Shown here piece after piece: positions 18,407 to 27,371 of a stretch of DNA of 64,000 nt. The first letter of the stretch is position 1; each line of letters opens with the position of its first letter. The notes under the pieces were generated by a model. That model had not been told where the DNA came from. It did not search any database and saw nothing but the letters and a program-made list of their open reading frames with translations. Source of the DNA: CAYZJR01 sp964503045 (GTDB lineage: Bacteria; Cyanobacteriota; Vampirovibrionia; Obscuribacterales; Obscuribacteraceae); NCBI GenBank assembly GCA_964503045.1, contig CAZCZI010000031.1:1-64000 (forward strand), read 5' to 3'. Both the position numbers and the translations under genes were made by a program.

Positions 18407-19612
18407 GTGGTTGAGCGAACTGAGAAAGGCGACAAGGCAAAGGGTTTTGAACTGAAAGCCAACATCAAAGTGATTGGTGTCGGCGGCGCAGGTTCAAATG
18501 CGGTGAATCGAATGATCGCTGCTGGATTGAATGGCGTTGAGTTCTGGTCTTGCAACACTGATGCGCAAGCACTCGAACTTGCTGCTGCAAAAAACAGACT
18601 GCAAATCGGCGCCAAGCTGACACGCGGTCTCGGAGCCGGCGGAAATCCCAACGTCGGCACAAAAGCTGCCGAAGAGAGCCGCGAAGATATCGCCGTTGCT
18701 CTTCAAGGCGCAGACATGGTTTTCATCGCCGCCGGTATGGGTGGTGGCACCGGTACTGGTGCGGCACCAATCGTCGCCGAAGTAGCGAAAGAACTCGGCG
18801 CATTGACCGTCGGTGTCGTCTCTCGTCCATTCATGTTTGAAGGAAAACGCAGAGCCAATCAAGCGGAAAATGGCATTCAAGAAATTCGCTCGCGTGTCGA
18901 CACGCTGATCGTAATTCCCAACCAACGGTTGCTCGAAGTCGTCGATCACCGTGCATCGATGCAAGAAGCATTTGTTGAAGCAGACAAAGTGCTCATGCAA
19001 GGTGTGCAAGGTATCTCCGATATCATCACCGTTCCTGGTTTGATCAACGTCGACTTCGCCGATGTCAAAGCAGTCATGCAAACGGCAGGTTCTGCATTGA
19101 TGGGCGTGGGCCGCGCCACCGGCGAAGGCAGAGCTGTCGAAGCCGCACGCAATGCGATCAACAGCCCGTTGCTCGAAACATCAATCGATGGCGCCTCCGG
19201 TGTTATCTTCTGCGTCACCGGCGGACCAGACCTTACATTGCATGAGGTTCAAGAAGCTGCAAACGTTATCTACTCTGCAGTCTCTGATGAAGCCAACATC
19301 ATATTCGGTGCCGTGCTCGACGATCGTCTCCATGGCGAAGTGTTGATCACTGTCATCGCAACCGGTTTCGATATGTTGCTGCAAGCGCAATCGCAAAATC
19401 AATATGCTGCAACTGCAGGCAAAGCGCAAAGACAACCGCAACACGTGCAAACTCCACCTCCTCAGCGCGTGACTCAAGAGCGTGTTTTGCAACAAGCGCC
19501 GGCACAACAAGTGGTGCAGCAGCAACAACAACAAAATAACGACATGAAGAAAATCGCTTCAGATATTCTCGATATTCCAGCATTCCTGAAGGATAGAAAT
19601 CCGAAAGCATAA
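18407..19612 (+). CDS. ftsZ: Cell division protein FtsZ
   Basis: Tubulin-like GTPase that forms the division ring. 401 residues from GTG 18407 with GAGG upstream. Core motifs: IGVGGAGSNAVNRM near 23-36, tubulin signature GGGTGTG (112-118), and the T7 synergy loop NVDFADVKAVM. A Gln-rich linker of about 60 residues precedes the conserved C-terminal peptide DIPAFLKDR, the docking site for FtsA/SepF/ZipA-type partners. It stands alone, without ftsA, ftsQ or mur genes, as in cyanobacteria-related lineages. A strong terminator follows. Confidence 0.97.
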   Translation: MVERTEKGDKAKGFELKANIKVIGVGGAGSNAVNRMIAAGLNGVEFWSCNTDAQALELAAAKNRLQIGAKLTRGLGAGGNPNVGTKAAEESREDIAVALQGADMVFIAAGMGGGTGTGAAPIVAEVAKELGALTVGVVSRPFMFEGKRRANQAENGIQEIRSRVDTLIVIPNQRLLEVVDHRASMQEAFVEADKVLMQGVQGISDIITVPGLINVDFADVKAVMQTAGSALMGVGRATGEGRAVEAARNAINSPLLETSIDGASGVIFCVTGGPDLTLHEVQEAANVIYSAVSDEANIIFGAVLDDRLHGEVLITVIATGFDMLLQAQSQNQYAATAGKAQRQPQHVQTPPPQRVTQERVLQQAPAQQVVQQQQQQNNDMKKIASDILDIPAFLKDRNPKA

Positions 19613-19651
19613 TTGCTGAACTATCGAATCACGATCGTTATTGATGAATTG

Positions 19652-19683
19652 AACGCCGGTCTTTTTTGAGATCGGCGTTTTTA
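19652..19683 (+). terminator. Rho-independent terminator of ftsZ
   Basis: AACGCCGGTCT pairs with AGATCGGCGTT (one G-T wobble) around a 6-nt loop, and the stem runs into a T-rich end. It starts 39 bp after the ftsZ stop. Confidence 0.8.
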
Positions 19684-19727
19684 CGTAGTAACGTCGCGCG
19701 GAGTTCTTTTTTTGCGCCGCGCAAGCG

Positions 19728-19880
19728 TTCTTCAGGTCGCGGCCTTCTTCAGGTCGCGGCGTTCTTCGGTTTGCACGGCGTTTATCGGGTCAATCGATGC
19801 ACGACGTTCTTCTGGTCAATCGATGCACGGTTCTTCGGGTCAATCGATGCACGACGTCCGCCTGGAAGTCCGCCTGGAAG
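19728..19880. repeat. Cluster of short imperfect tandem repeats after ftsZ
   Basis: Two 17-bp units TTCTTCAGGTCGCGGC at 19728 and 19745; three copies of GGTCAATCGATGCACG at 19788, 19814 and 19838; and two copies of GTCCGCCTGGAA near 19856 and 19868. They lie between two convergent genes. An ORF on the plus strand is possible, but its composition is just that of the repeats. Confidence 0.7.
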
Positions 19881-19888
19881 CCTGCAAA

Positions 19889-20404
19889 CTACATCGGGCT
19901 CGGCGGCTTGATTGGTGGCATCGGGTCGATCGGCGGGATGGGGGTGATCGGTGGATCCGGCTGAATCGGCGGATCCGGAATTATCGGCGGGATAGGAACT
20001 ATTGGCGGCAATGGTGCGTTCGGCGTGTCCGGTGTCTCGGGCGTATCAGGAGTATCAGGAGTATCAGGTGTTTTTGGTGTTCCCGGAGTCTTCGGTGAAT
20101 CAGGCGTTTTTGGAGAATCAGGAGTCTTCGGTGTTTCCGGAGTTTTCGGTGCTTTGTCCGGAGACGGAGGTGGGGAAGGTTGAGGCTCGGGTGACGGTGC
20201 AGGCACAGGGGAGTGCGCTATGAACGGATTTTGGCTTGGCAGTTTTTCTTCAATTACATTGGTCGCTGATACCGCCGGTAGTGCGACTCCGACAGACACA
20301 CCAAGCGCCGTGGAAGCTGCGCAAAAACACCCAATAAATGCCGAGGCCGACGTTATGGTCACTGCATGAATTACTGTTTGAATTCGTTTTGTTTCCGCGT
20401 GCAC
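19889..20404 (-). CDS. Secreted Pro-rich repeat protein
   Basis: GTG 20404 is preferred over GTG 20410 because GGAAGGA sits 7-8 bp from it but abuts the other. An N-terminal hydrophobic region (VTITSASAFIGCFCAAST) looks like a signal peptide or anchor. The rest is low complexity: a (T/S)PKTPD-type run with three-residue periodicity, then a Pro-Ile-Pro-Pro run (PPIVPIPPIIPDPP). It is likely an extended, surface or periplasm-spanning segment. No domain recognised. Convergent with ftsZ. Confidence 0.65.
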   Translation of the reverse strand: MHAETKRIQTVIHAVTITSASAFIGCFCAASTALGVSVGVALPAVSATNVIEEKLPSQNPFIAHSPVPAPSPEPQPSPPPSPDKAPKTPETPKTPDSPKTPDSPKTPGTPKTPDTPDTPDTPETPDTPNAPLPPIVPIPPIIPDPPIQPDPPITPIPPIDPMPPIKPPSPM

Positions 20405-20534
20405 GCTCACTTCCTTCCAAATTTGCGATCCAGGACGCCAAGCGAGATCGCTTGATTATATAGGACGATCCCTTAGCCGGTGCGATAAGATCTCAAAGCA
20501 AGTTTTAGTTAATACGAGGCTCATAGTTAGATCG

Positions 20535-21689
20535 ATGGCGGACAAGAGTTCGACAGTGGTTGAAATGGACAGAAACGATCCCGATATCGGCTTAGGAACC
20601 ATGCCCGTGCTTATCGAAGGCGATCGCGTGCTGCTTCTGGATCAGCGCAAGCTGCCGGAGGAGACCGTTTTTTTCGATGCTACCGATCTGGATGACATGT
20701 GTTTTGCCATAAGCGACATGGTGGTTCGCGGCGCCGCATCAATCGGTGTCGCCGGCGCGCTGGGCTTGGCATGCGCGGCGCGGCAGATCGCAACCACTGC
20801 CTGCGACTCCGAAGAATTCACAGCGAAACTGGATGCGGCCCGCATCCGGCTCAACGCAACCAGGCCCACGGCCGTGAATCTAACTTGGGGAACGTCTCTG
20901 ATTTTTGAAGAAGCCGCAAATCTCTCGAATCAAGAGCCAGGCTACGACCGAATCAAAGTCGCCGAAAGCTTGAAGAGCATCAGCGAAAAGCTATTTGCAA
21001 TGGCGGTCAAACTGATTGACGAACACACTCAAGACAACCGGAGATTGAGTGAATACGGGGCTCAGCGAGTTCCTGAAAACGGACGGATTCTCACTCACTG
21101 CAATGCGGGCTCACTGGCGCTGTGCGGCTGGGGAAGCGCTTTGGGCGTGATTCGCTCTGCACACTTGATGGGCAAAAACGTCTCTGTCTTCGTCGACGAA
21201 ACCCGCCCGCGAAACCAAGGAAGCAAGCTCACCATGTGGGAACTAGAGCAAGACGGCATACCCACGACTTTGATCTGCGACAACATGGCAGCCACTTTGA
21301 TGGCGCAAAACAAAGTATCAATGATTGTCGTCGGCGCCGACAGAATCGCTCGCAACGGAGACACCGCCAATAAGATTGGAACATACGGATTGGCTGTTCT
21401 TGCCCACTTCCATGGTGTGAAGTTCTACGTCGCCGCGCCCCTTTCCACTTTTGATCCCGACATCGAGTCCGGCGACGAGATTCAAATTGAAACCAGAGAC
21501 GCACATGAAGTCACCGAAATCTGCGGCCGTTCCACAACAATTCCATCAGCCAAAGCCTATAACCCCGCCTTTGACGTCACGCCAAATCGGCTGATTTCAG
21601 CCTTCTTCACCGAAGCCGGCATTCTCGAGCCGCCGTATCTTGAATCTATACATGGCGCCATGGCTAGAAAAAGCAAGGCAAGGCAATGA
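20535..21689 (+). CDS. mtnA: S-methyl-5-thioribose-1-phosphate isomerase (MtnA family)
   Basis: Aldose-ketose isomerase of the methionine salvage (or DHAP-shunt) pathway. It shows the eIF2B-like/MtnA fold with VRGAASIGVAGA (64-75), the catalytic Cys in THCNAG (Cys189), the catalytic Asp in GADRIARNGD (Asp269), and the NKIGTY substrate loop. 384 residues is slightly longer than usual because of about 20 extra N-terminal residues. No other mtn gene is nearby; instead it precedes the AllA/amidohydrolase cluster by 101 bp on the same strand, so cotranscription is possible. Confidence 0.92.
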   Translation: MADKSSTVVEMDRNDPDIGLGTMPVLIEGDRVLLLDQRKLPEETVFFDATDLDDMCFAISDMVVRGAASIGVAGALGLACAARQIATTACDSEEFTAKLDAARIRLNATRPTAVNLTWGTSLIFEEAANLSNQEPGYDRIKVAESLKSISEKLFAMAVKLIDEHTQDNRRLSEYGAQRVPENGRILTHCNAGSLALCGWGSALGVIRSAHLMGKNVSVFVDETRPRNQGSKLTMWELEQDGIPTTLICDNMAATLMAQNKVSMIVVGADRIARNGDTANKIGTYGLAVLAHFHGVKFYVAAPLSTFDPDIESGDEIQIETRDAHEVTEICGRSTTIPSAKAYNPAFDVTPNRLISAFFTEAGILEPPYLESIHGAMARKSKARQ

Positions 21690-21790
21690 ACTCTTGGCAG
21701 GGGTGGACTCATCGTATATATGGATGAGACAATTTGTGGTTGAGTTGACTATCTAAACGGATCGATTGCACCCCCAAGAGGAATGTTGAA

Positions 21791-22360
21791 ATGACTGAGA
21801 CAGTTGAAGTTGTTGATGTACCGATAGTACATGCCACCCCCGAGAACACCGCTGATTACGGGCTGTTTATAGGCACCGATGTTCCGAATGCCGGATTGAC
21901 CATTCCTTTTTACAAGGGCGCTGTCGAAGAGGGGCACAACATCCCATTTGAATGCACCGGCAGTGCAGTCATTCGCTCAGCCAGAATTCACAAACGTGCG
22001 CCGGAAGTAACCTGGCTCGAACGCCACATGAACATGACTCAGCTCTTCATCGGTTTGGGCGACCAACCGTTTGCCATGGTCTTGGGCAAACCCAACCACG
22101 AAAAGGGTGGTAAAGTGCCCGATATCGGCGAAGTTAAGTGCTTCATCTTTCCGCCCGGCCACGGCATCATGCTCCTTAAAGGAACATGGCACGACTTCCC
22201 GCTTTGCGTAAAAGAGCCGGTGACTTGCCTCACTGCTAACTCTCCGGAAGTGGTCGAAGCCTTGAAGAACATGAAGGGCGCGCACGAGATGGATCACGGT
22301 GATGTCTTCAAAATCGACGTGAAGAAACACACCGGAAAAGTCCTCAAAGCAAACCTCTAA
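21791..22360 (+). CDS. Ureidoglycolate lyase (AllA)-like cupin protein
   Basis: 189 residues, start ATG 21791 behind AGAGGA. It has the AllA-type double-stranded beta-helix: HMNMTQLFIGLGDQPFAMVL in the first half and FPPGHGIMLLKGTWHDFPL in the second, the latter matching the GVWH catalytic strand region. AllA releases urea from ureidoglycolate to give glyoxylate. Here the next gene, 4 bp away, is a ring-opening amidohydrolase, so the substrate may be a different ureido acid made by that enzyme (inference). It is longer than E. coli AllA by about 30 residues. Confidence 0.75.
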   Translation: MTETVEVVDVPIVHATPENTADYGLFIGTDVPNAGLTIPFYKGAVEEGHNIPFECTGSAVIRSARIHKRAPEVTWLERHMNMTQLFIGLGDQPFAMVLGKPNHEKGGKVPDIGEVKCFIFPPGHGIMLLKGTWHDFPLCVKEPVTCLTANSPEVVEALKNMKGAHEMDHGDVFKIDVKKHTGKVLKANL

Positions 22361-22364
22361 GCCA

Positions 22365-23465
22365 TTGAAAGTCAGCGCTTTCAAACTATTGACCAAAAAC
22401 CCGGCGGATGTCTCGGGTTTGGAGCGTCTTTTCAATGAAGGAACGATTGAGGCAAAGGACGTTGTCTGCATCATTGGAAAGACCGAGGGCAACGGTGGTC
22501 GCAACGATTTCACGCGCGATCTAGCGATGAAGTCCTTCGAAGATCTCTTCAGCGCCAGGCTCAGTATCTCGGCGCGCGAAGTGACTGAGCGTATGATTTT
22601 TTCTTTGTCCGGTGGATGCGAAGGTGTGGTCAGCCCGCACATTGTTGTCTTTGCTGTTTCCGGAAGTGAGTCTGAAAGCCGGCTACCGGAAAATCAAAAA
22701 AGATTGGCAATTGCAACCGGCTTCACCAGAGAGTTCAAACCCGAAGAGATTGGGCGCCTGGCGCAGGTCGAAGAAACTGCCAAAGTCATCGAATCAATAG
22801 TGAACAAACTAAAGGTTGATTCAAACCGTGATGTTCACTTCATTCAAATGAAAGGTGCCATCCCAAACTACACCTACGAGCAAGGCGAAGCTGCGCGCAA
22901 GGCAGGCAAACCTATGCGTTCAGACATGGTTTACTCCCGCGGCGCGTCAGCGCTTGCTGCGGCCGTGGCGCTCGGCGAAGTAGATCTCAAATCGATAACT
23001 GACGACACGATTTGCCAGGACTGGTCGAAATATTCATCGACGTCATCGTGTTCTGCAAAACCGGGATTGGAACGTACCGAGATTATGGTGATGGCCAACA
23101 GTCCCTATTGGGAGGGAGACCTCACCATCAATAGTGGCATACTCGAAGACATGCTTGATGTGAGAAGCATCCACAAAGTTCTTGCGGGCTTGGGGATTCA
23201 GGTCAACATTCAACTCACAGAAGAGCAACGACAACGACTGGTCGGTATCTTTGCAAAATCTGAAGCCGACCCGAGAGGCACGGTGCGAGGACAGCGCCAT
23301 ACTATGTTGACCGATGACGACATCAGCGACACTCGCTACTCTCGTTGCGTTCTTTCATCGGTAGTTGCCAGTGTGACCGGAGACACCGCATTATATGTAA
23401 GCACTCGTGCAGAACATCATGGACCGGTCGGTGGTGGTGTTCTCGCGATCATTGCCAGACAATGA
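22365..23465 (+). CDS. Ring-opening amidohydrolase (cyanuric acid amidohydrolase / barbiturase family)
   Basis: 366 residues, the normal length of the AtzD/TrzD/barbiturase family. The start is TTG 22365, 4 bp after the upstream stop, so translation is probably coupled. The three-fold internal repeat is evident, each with a candidate Ser-Lys pair: K39 (IGKTEGNG) with S82 (LSGGCEG), K163 (QMKGAIP) with the SRGASAL serine near 195, and K298 with S332 (SSVVASVTGD). The C-terminal HHGPVGGGVLAII stretch is typical. The family hydrolyses cyclic amides such as cyanuric acid or barbiturate; which one cannot be told here. No atzE/F partners are present. Confidence 0.88.
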   Translation: MKVSAFKLLTKNPADVSGLERLFNEGTIEAKDVVCIIGKTEGNGGRNDFTRDLAMKSFEDLFSARLSISAREVTERMIFSLSGGCEGVVSPHIVVFAVSGSESESRLPENQKRLAIATGFTREFKPEEIGRLAQVEETAKVIESIVNKLKVDSNRDVHFIQMKGAIPNYTYEQGEAARKAGKPMRSDMVYSRGASALAAAVALGEVDLKSITDDTICQDWSKYSSTSSCSAKPGLERTEIMVMANSPYWEGDLTINSGILEDMLDVRSIHKVLAGLGIQVNIQLTEEQRQRLVGIFAKSEADPRGTVRGQRHTMLTDDDISDTRYSRCVLSSVVASVTGDTALYVSTRAEHHGPVGGGVLAIIARQ

Positions 23466-23480
23466 GCCAAGGAGAAGATC

Positions 23481-26090
23481 ATGGTTAAGTCAATGGAGAC
23501 AACAGCACCTCAAACAGTCGCTTGGAAATTGTCTACCGGTGCCGAACTCGCTGTCTGGAAAATGGCGCCAACACCAGACCGCACTGCTTCGGAGCTGATC
23601 GTCTTTTTGCATGCCGTCGGTGGCGATCATAAATCGTGGGCACCGCAGATGCGATACTTTTCTTGCGACTATGTCTGCGTCAGCTTCGACTTCAGGGGGC
23701 ATGGAAAGTCTGCCATCAAATCCAGTGACGGTCCCAGAGTTGGAGTCGATCAATTCGCCGAAGACGTAATCGCTCTCATTCAGTCGTTGAACTTTGCAAA
23801 AGCCCACCTCGTCGGACTCTCCATGGGCGGGGTGGTGGCACTGGAAGTGTTCAGTCAACGTCCTGATCTCGTGCAGTCAATAACCATGGCCAATTCATGG
23901 GCTCACCATGACGAAGCGGCTGGGCGCATCAAGTTTATGGAAGATCAACTTGCCACCAAGCCGCTGATGCAAAGCTCCAAGGAGTTGATTCCTGGATTAT
24001 TTGCTGCCACGACCGCAAAGAGCATCGTCGATCAAACCATCGAAACTGAAGGAACCAAAGACAAAGACGTCTTCCTCGATTCGTGGAGATCGATGTTTTT
24101 AGTTGACTACAGACCACTTTTGGAGACTATTGATGTCCCGCTTTTGCTCATTGGCGGAACCGCGGATGCGGTCACCCCAACTCAACCTTTGTTGACAGAC
24201 ATCAAATCCAAAGTTCATATGGCGCAACTCGTCACAATCGAAGGCGCCAATCATTTCTCAAACTTGGACAAGCCCGATCAGTTCAATCGAGCACTCAAGA
24301 TTCATTTGAATCGCAGCCGATCTATTTTTGGAGAATCGCTGGCAGCGCCAACTTTCAAAGAAAAGAATTTTGAGGCGGACACCGTCGCGCATGCACTAAT
24401 GAAGATGCTTGATGAAAGGCACGTCGATTGTTTCTTTTCGAATTCCGGCACGGACTTCACACCCATAATCGATGCGTTGTCCAGGTACCACAAAGAGACC
24501 AAGATGAAGACTATCGTGGCGCCGCATGAAAACACGGCGATAGCGATGGCGCACGGACACTTCCTTCTTTCGGGCAAACCGCAAGTAGTAATGGCGCATG
24601 TCAATGTAGGAACTGCAAACATGGGTCTGGGAATTATCAATGCGAGTAGATCCCGAGTTCCTATGCTGGTTTTGGCAGGCAAAACTCCTTGGTACGAAAG
24701 TGACGTGGATGGTTGCAGAACCAATTTCGTGCAGTGGGGACAAGACACCTTCGATCAGGGCGCTTATTTCAGAGAGTTCACAAAATGGGACTATGAGCTG
24801 AAAGGAGGGTTCAATCTCGAAACGATCGTCGATCGAGCTTTTGCTGTTGCCGGCACCAATCCGGCAGGTCCTGTGTATCTGACTTTGCCGAAAGAATCTC
24901 TTTGTCAGAAAGTTGATGGGCTCAAGTTAAGCGATCCACCCAGGCAGATTGCGGCAAAACCTGCAAGACCGAATGAATCGACACTTGAAATCGCAGCACG
25001 CATTTTGTTGGAAGCAAAGAATCCTCTTATTGTAACTGCTGAGGCCGGTCGATATAGAGGAGCCCCTGAAGCGCTTGTTCGCTTTGCTCAGCAACACGCT
25101 ATTGCTGTAATCGAACATGGCAAGCGCAACTTCTTTAATTTCCCGACAATTCATCCGATGCATCTCGGGTTTAACCCATCACCATATGTGGAGCAGGCCG
25201 ATGCGGTCGTTGTCGTCGAGTCTCATGTGCCGTGGATTCCAGCTCTATCGAAGGTCAAGAAAGCGCCGACGATGATTCAAATTGGGGTCGATCCCCTGTG
25301 TCAGAACATTCCCATGCGCAGCTTCCCCGTTGATGTTTCTATACAAGGAGATCCCGCTCAGTCATTGAAAGAGCTTAGCCGCAAGCTTACTGACGCAATG
25401 AACGAGTCAACCGACTACGACAAGCGAAAGAAATCTATCAAAGAACGATATTCGAAATGGCACAACGAGCACACAAGACTCTTTGAAGAGTATTTCAAGA
25501 ACGCGGGCAAAGATGCCGAGAAAAACGTTATCACCAAACGGTTCCTTTCTATGTGCATCGGGCAAGCCATTGATGATGATGTCGTAATTTTCAATGAATA
25601 CGATCTCGATCCGTTTTTGGTGCCACGTGAGTTGGCTGACAGTTGGTTTGAAAACTCGGTGGCGAGCGGGCTTGGATGGGCTCTCGGCGCTGCGTTGGGC
25701 GGGCAATTGGCATCGCCTGAGCGCACGATGGTGGTTACTGTCGGTGACGGCAGCTACCTTTTTAACACACCGTTGTCTGCGCACTACTCAGCAGCTGCCT
25801 ACGAATTGCCTATTCTGATCATCGTTTTCAATGATAGTGCATGGACCACAATCAAGAAGTCCTATTTGGGCACCACCCCTGATGGCTGGGGGAAACGCAC
25901 CGGAGTAATGCCTCTTTGTGATTTCGATTTGACCGTGAAGTTCGAGAAGCTGGCAGAATCATGTGGCGGAATCGGGCTCACTGTCGAGCGCCCAGGCGAG
26001 TTGCTAGACTCAATCAAGAAGTCTATTGCAATCGTGCGCGAACAGAAAAAGCACGTGCTATTAAACGTAATTTGTGAACGTGACGCCTAA
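23481..26090 (+). CDS. Fusion of alpha/beta hydrolase and ThDP-dependent enzyme
   Basis: 869 residues, start ATG 23481 with AAGGAG. Residues 35-280 are an alpha/beta hydrolase: oxyanion HAVGG, nucleophile Ser114 in GLSMGG, acid Asp229, His258 in GANHFS. Residues 297-869 are a complete acetolactate-synthase-like ThDP enzyme: PYR domain with catalytic Glu350 (HEN), central domain, PP domain with GDG (755-757) and Asn784 of the GDG-N cofactor motif. The long reading frame has no break at the join near 285-297. It lies 15 bp after the amidohydrolase, so it is cotranscribed. Likely reaction: cleavage or ligation of a 2-oxo or acyl intermediate, coupled to ester/C-C hydrolysis. The exact substrate is unknown. 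Stop overlaps the convergent gene by 4 bp. Confidence 0.9.
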   Translation: MVKSMETTAPQTVAWKLSTGAELAVWKMAPTPDRTASELIVFLHAVGGDHKSWAPQMRYFSCDYVCVSFDFRGHGKSAIKSSDGPRVGVDQFAEDVIALIQSLNFAKAHLVGLSMGGVVALEVFSQRPDLVQSITMANSWAHHDEAAGRIKFMEDQLATKPLMQSSKELIPGLFAATTAKSIVDQTIETEGTKDKDVFLDSWRSMFLVDYRPLLETIDVPLLLIGGTADAVTPTQPLLTDIKSKVHMAQLVTIEGANHFSNLDKPDQFNRALKIHLNRSRSIFGESLAAPTFKEKNFEADTVAHALMKMLDERHVDCFFSNSGTDFTPIIDALSRYHKETKMKTIVAPHENTAIAMAHGHFLLSGKPQVVMAHVNVGTANMGLGIINASRSRVPMLVLAGKTPWYESDVDGCRTNFVQWGQDTFDQGAYFREFTKWDYELKGGFNLETIVDRAFAVAGTNPAGPVYLTLPKESLCQKVDGLKLSDPPRQIAAKPARPNESTLEIAARILLEAKNPLIVTAEAGRYRGAPEALVRFAQQHAIAVIEHGKRNFFNFPTIHPMHLGFNPSPYVEQADAVVVVESHVPWIPALSKVKKAPTMIQIGVDPLCQNIPMRSFPVDVSIQGDPAQSLKELSRKLTDAMNESTDYDKRKKSIKERYSKWHNEHTRLFEEYFKNAGKDAEKNVITKRFLSMCIGQAIDDDVVIFNEYDLDPFLVPRELADSWFENSVASGLGWALGAALGGQLASPERTMVVTVGDGSYLFNTPLSAHYSAAAYELPILIIVFNDSAWTTIKKSYLGTTPDGWGKRTGVMPLCDFDLTVKFEKLAESCGGIGLTVERPGELLDSIKKSIAIVREQKKHVLLNVICERDA

Positions 26091-26707
26091 TCGGTGTTGG
26101 CCGGCGGCGTAACAGGCAGCGCCGTGTCGTCTATGCCATTCAAATTATGATACTTCGGAATCAACACGGGCGGAATTCTCTCGACAGCAGCATCTACAGC
26201 GCCTTCAATTTTGACTTCCTTCTCGCCTTCTTTGATCTTCTTATCTAATGCTGCTTGATTCAGTTTGGTCGAGTCATAAATTACAACGGCACCGTAAGGC
26301 TTCTTCAGCATTATTGCTACCTTTGCCACACCGGGAGTCTTTCTAAGACGTCGTTGAATTCCTAGCAAGCAGACTGCACAAGTCTTTCCGACGATTCGAA
26401 AGTCATAGCGTCTCAATGCCTTGAGGTTGAGCGTCACTTTGGGGACGTCATCACCCATGTCGTTGAAATATGGCTTCAGCAAAGGCTTTTTAGCATCAGC
26501 CGCCTTTTTTGCCAGTTTCTCTTCTTCTGTCAGTGGCTTGGCAGGTGGTTTATTGCCGGTTGGAGTTGCAGGCTTCATTGTTGTTGCTTCTGTTTGAGGC
26601 TTAGCCTCGGGCTGTTTCTTCGCTTCTCCTGCAGCCCAAGCCAATTGAGGTGTGAGCCAAAGAGCGACTGCGGCAACTGCGACAACTCTAGTAATGGTGC
26701 GATTCAT
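26087..26707 (-). CDS. Secreted protein with HMA-like (CxxC) domain
   Basis: About 206 residues from ATG 26707, just after GGAGGACC. Signal peptide ending PQLAWAAGEA, then 50 residues of Lys/Pro-rich linker. The middle has a heavy-metal-associated-like fold: FRIVGKTCAVCLLGIQRRLR with the CxxC metal site, then KTPGVAKVAIMLKKPYGAVVIYD. HMA domains bind Cu or similar soft metals, but this motif is CAVC instead of the usual MxCxxC. A periplasmic metal chaperone or redox protein is plausible. The stop codon overlaps the end of the hydrolase-ThDP fusion. Confidence 0.7.
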   Translation of the reverse strand: MNRTITRVVAVAAVALWLTPQLAWAAGEAKKQPEAKPQTEATTMKPATPTGNKPPAKPLTEEEKLAKKAADAKKPLLKPYFNDMGDDVPKVTLNLKALRRYDFRIVGKTCAVCLLGIQRRLRKTPGVAKVAIMLKKPYGAVVIYDSTKLNQAALDKKIKEGEKEVKIEGAVDAAVERIPPVLIPKYHNLNGIDDTALPVTPPANTD

Positions 26708-26950
26708 TGGTCCTCCCCGCATCATAACGGAACGATTCTACCTTCGCCTCGAGATAGCAAAATATATTGTATAGGAGCGGCAAATCCTGTGCCGCCCATA
26801 GTTGACTGGAGAGCTAATTTAGAGCCTATCATTACTTATACGCGGTTGTACCGATATCGTTTAAGAATCACCAAACGACATCACGGGCGTCCGGTGACCT
26901 ATCGTATTTCAGGATCTGCCGCGAAATCAGACGACAGTGAATCTTGAAGG

Positions 26951-27358
26951 CTATGGAGGCAATACGCCTACCACCGGCTCGGTGGCATCAGCTTGGAAAA
27001 TCTGGGTTGAGTGTCCAGGAATCGGCACAGGCAATGTGCAAGTTACTTGGGTGACACACGTAACTTGGGTGTTCGACCAAGCCTTACAGGAGCTGCCCGG
27101 TACCAATTGTGCTCCGCTCACGATAAAGTTATCTGAAAAGGCAGCGATGACAGCTTGAGCCGCGCTGTTGGCCTCAGCGTTGTCCTTGCCTCCTGCTGCG
27201 GCACGGGCGCAATGTTTGGCCAGGGCATCGTTTGCGGTCTGCGCTATAACCAGAGCCACCACATCGATCAAAAACAAAACTACCGGTATTACAAGGATCA
27301 ACCCAGCCATGGTTTCTGCAAGGGTTGCTGCTCTCTTGCGATTGTGCCGAAGTAACAC
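26951..27358 (-). CDS. TadE-like membrane-anchored surface protein
   Basis: 135 residues, GTG 27358 with GGGAG upstream. A basic start (RHNRKRAATLAETMAG) runs into a transmembrane helix (LILVIPVVLFLIDVVALVI), then a Cys-containing extracytoplasmic part. This is the layout of TadE/pseudopilin-like proteins of Flp/Tad pili. The gene follows the next upstream one by 13 bp and is likely its partner. No prepilin peptidase motif is certain. Confidence 0.6.
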   Translation of the reverse strand: MLLRHNRKRAATLAETMAGLILVIPVVLFLIDVVALVIAQTANDALAKHCARAAAGGKDNAEANSAAQAVIAAFSDNFIVSGAQLVPGSSCKAWSNTQVTCVTQVTCTLPVPIPGHSTQIFQADATEPVVGVLPP

Positions 27359-27371
27359 GTTAACTCTCTCC

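Noticed and set aside
19666..20098. Plus-strand ORFs in the region after ftsZ
   Set aside because: Their residues reflect the tandem repeats and the antisense of the Pro-rich gene; no ribosome site.
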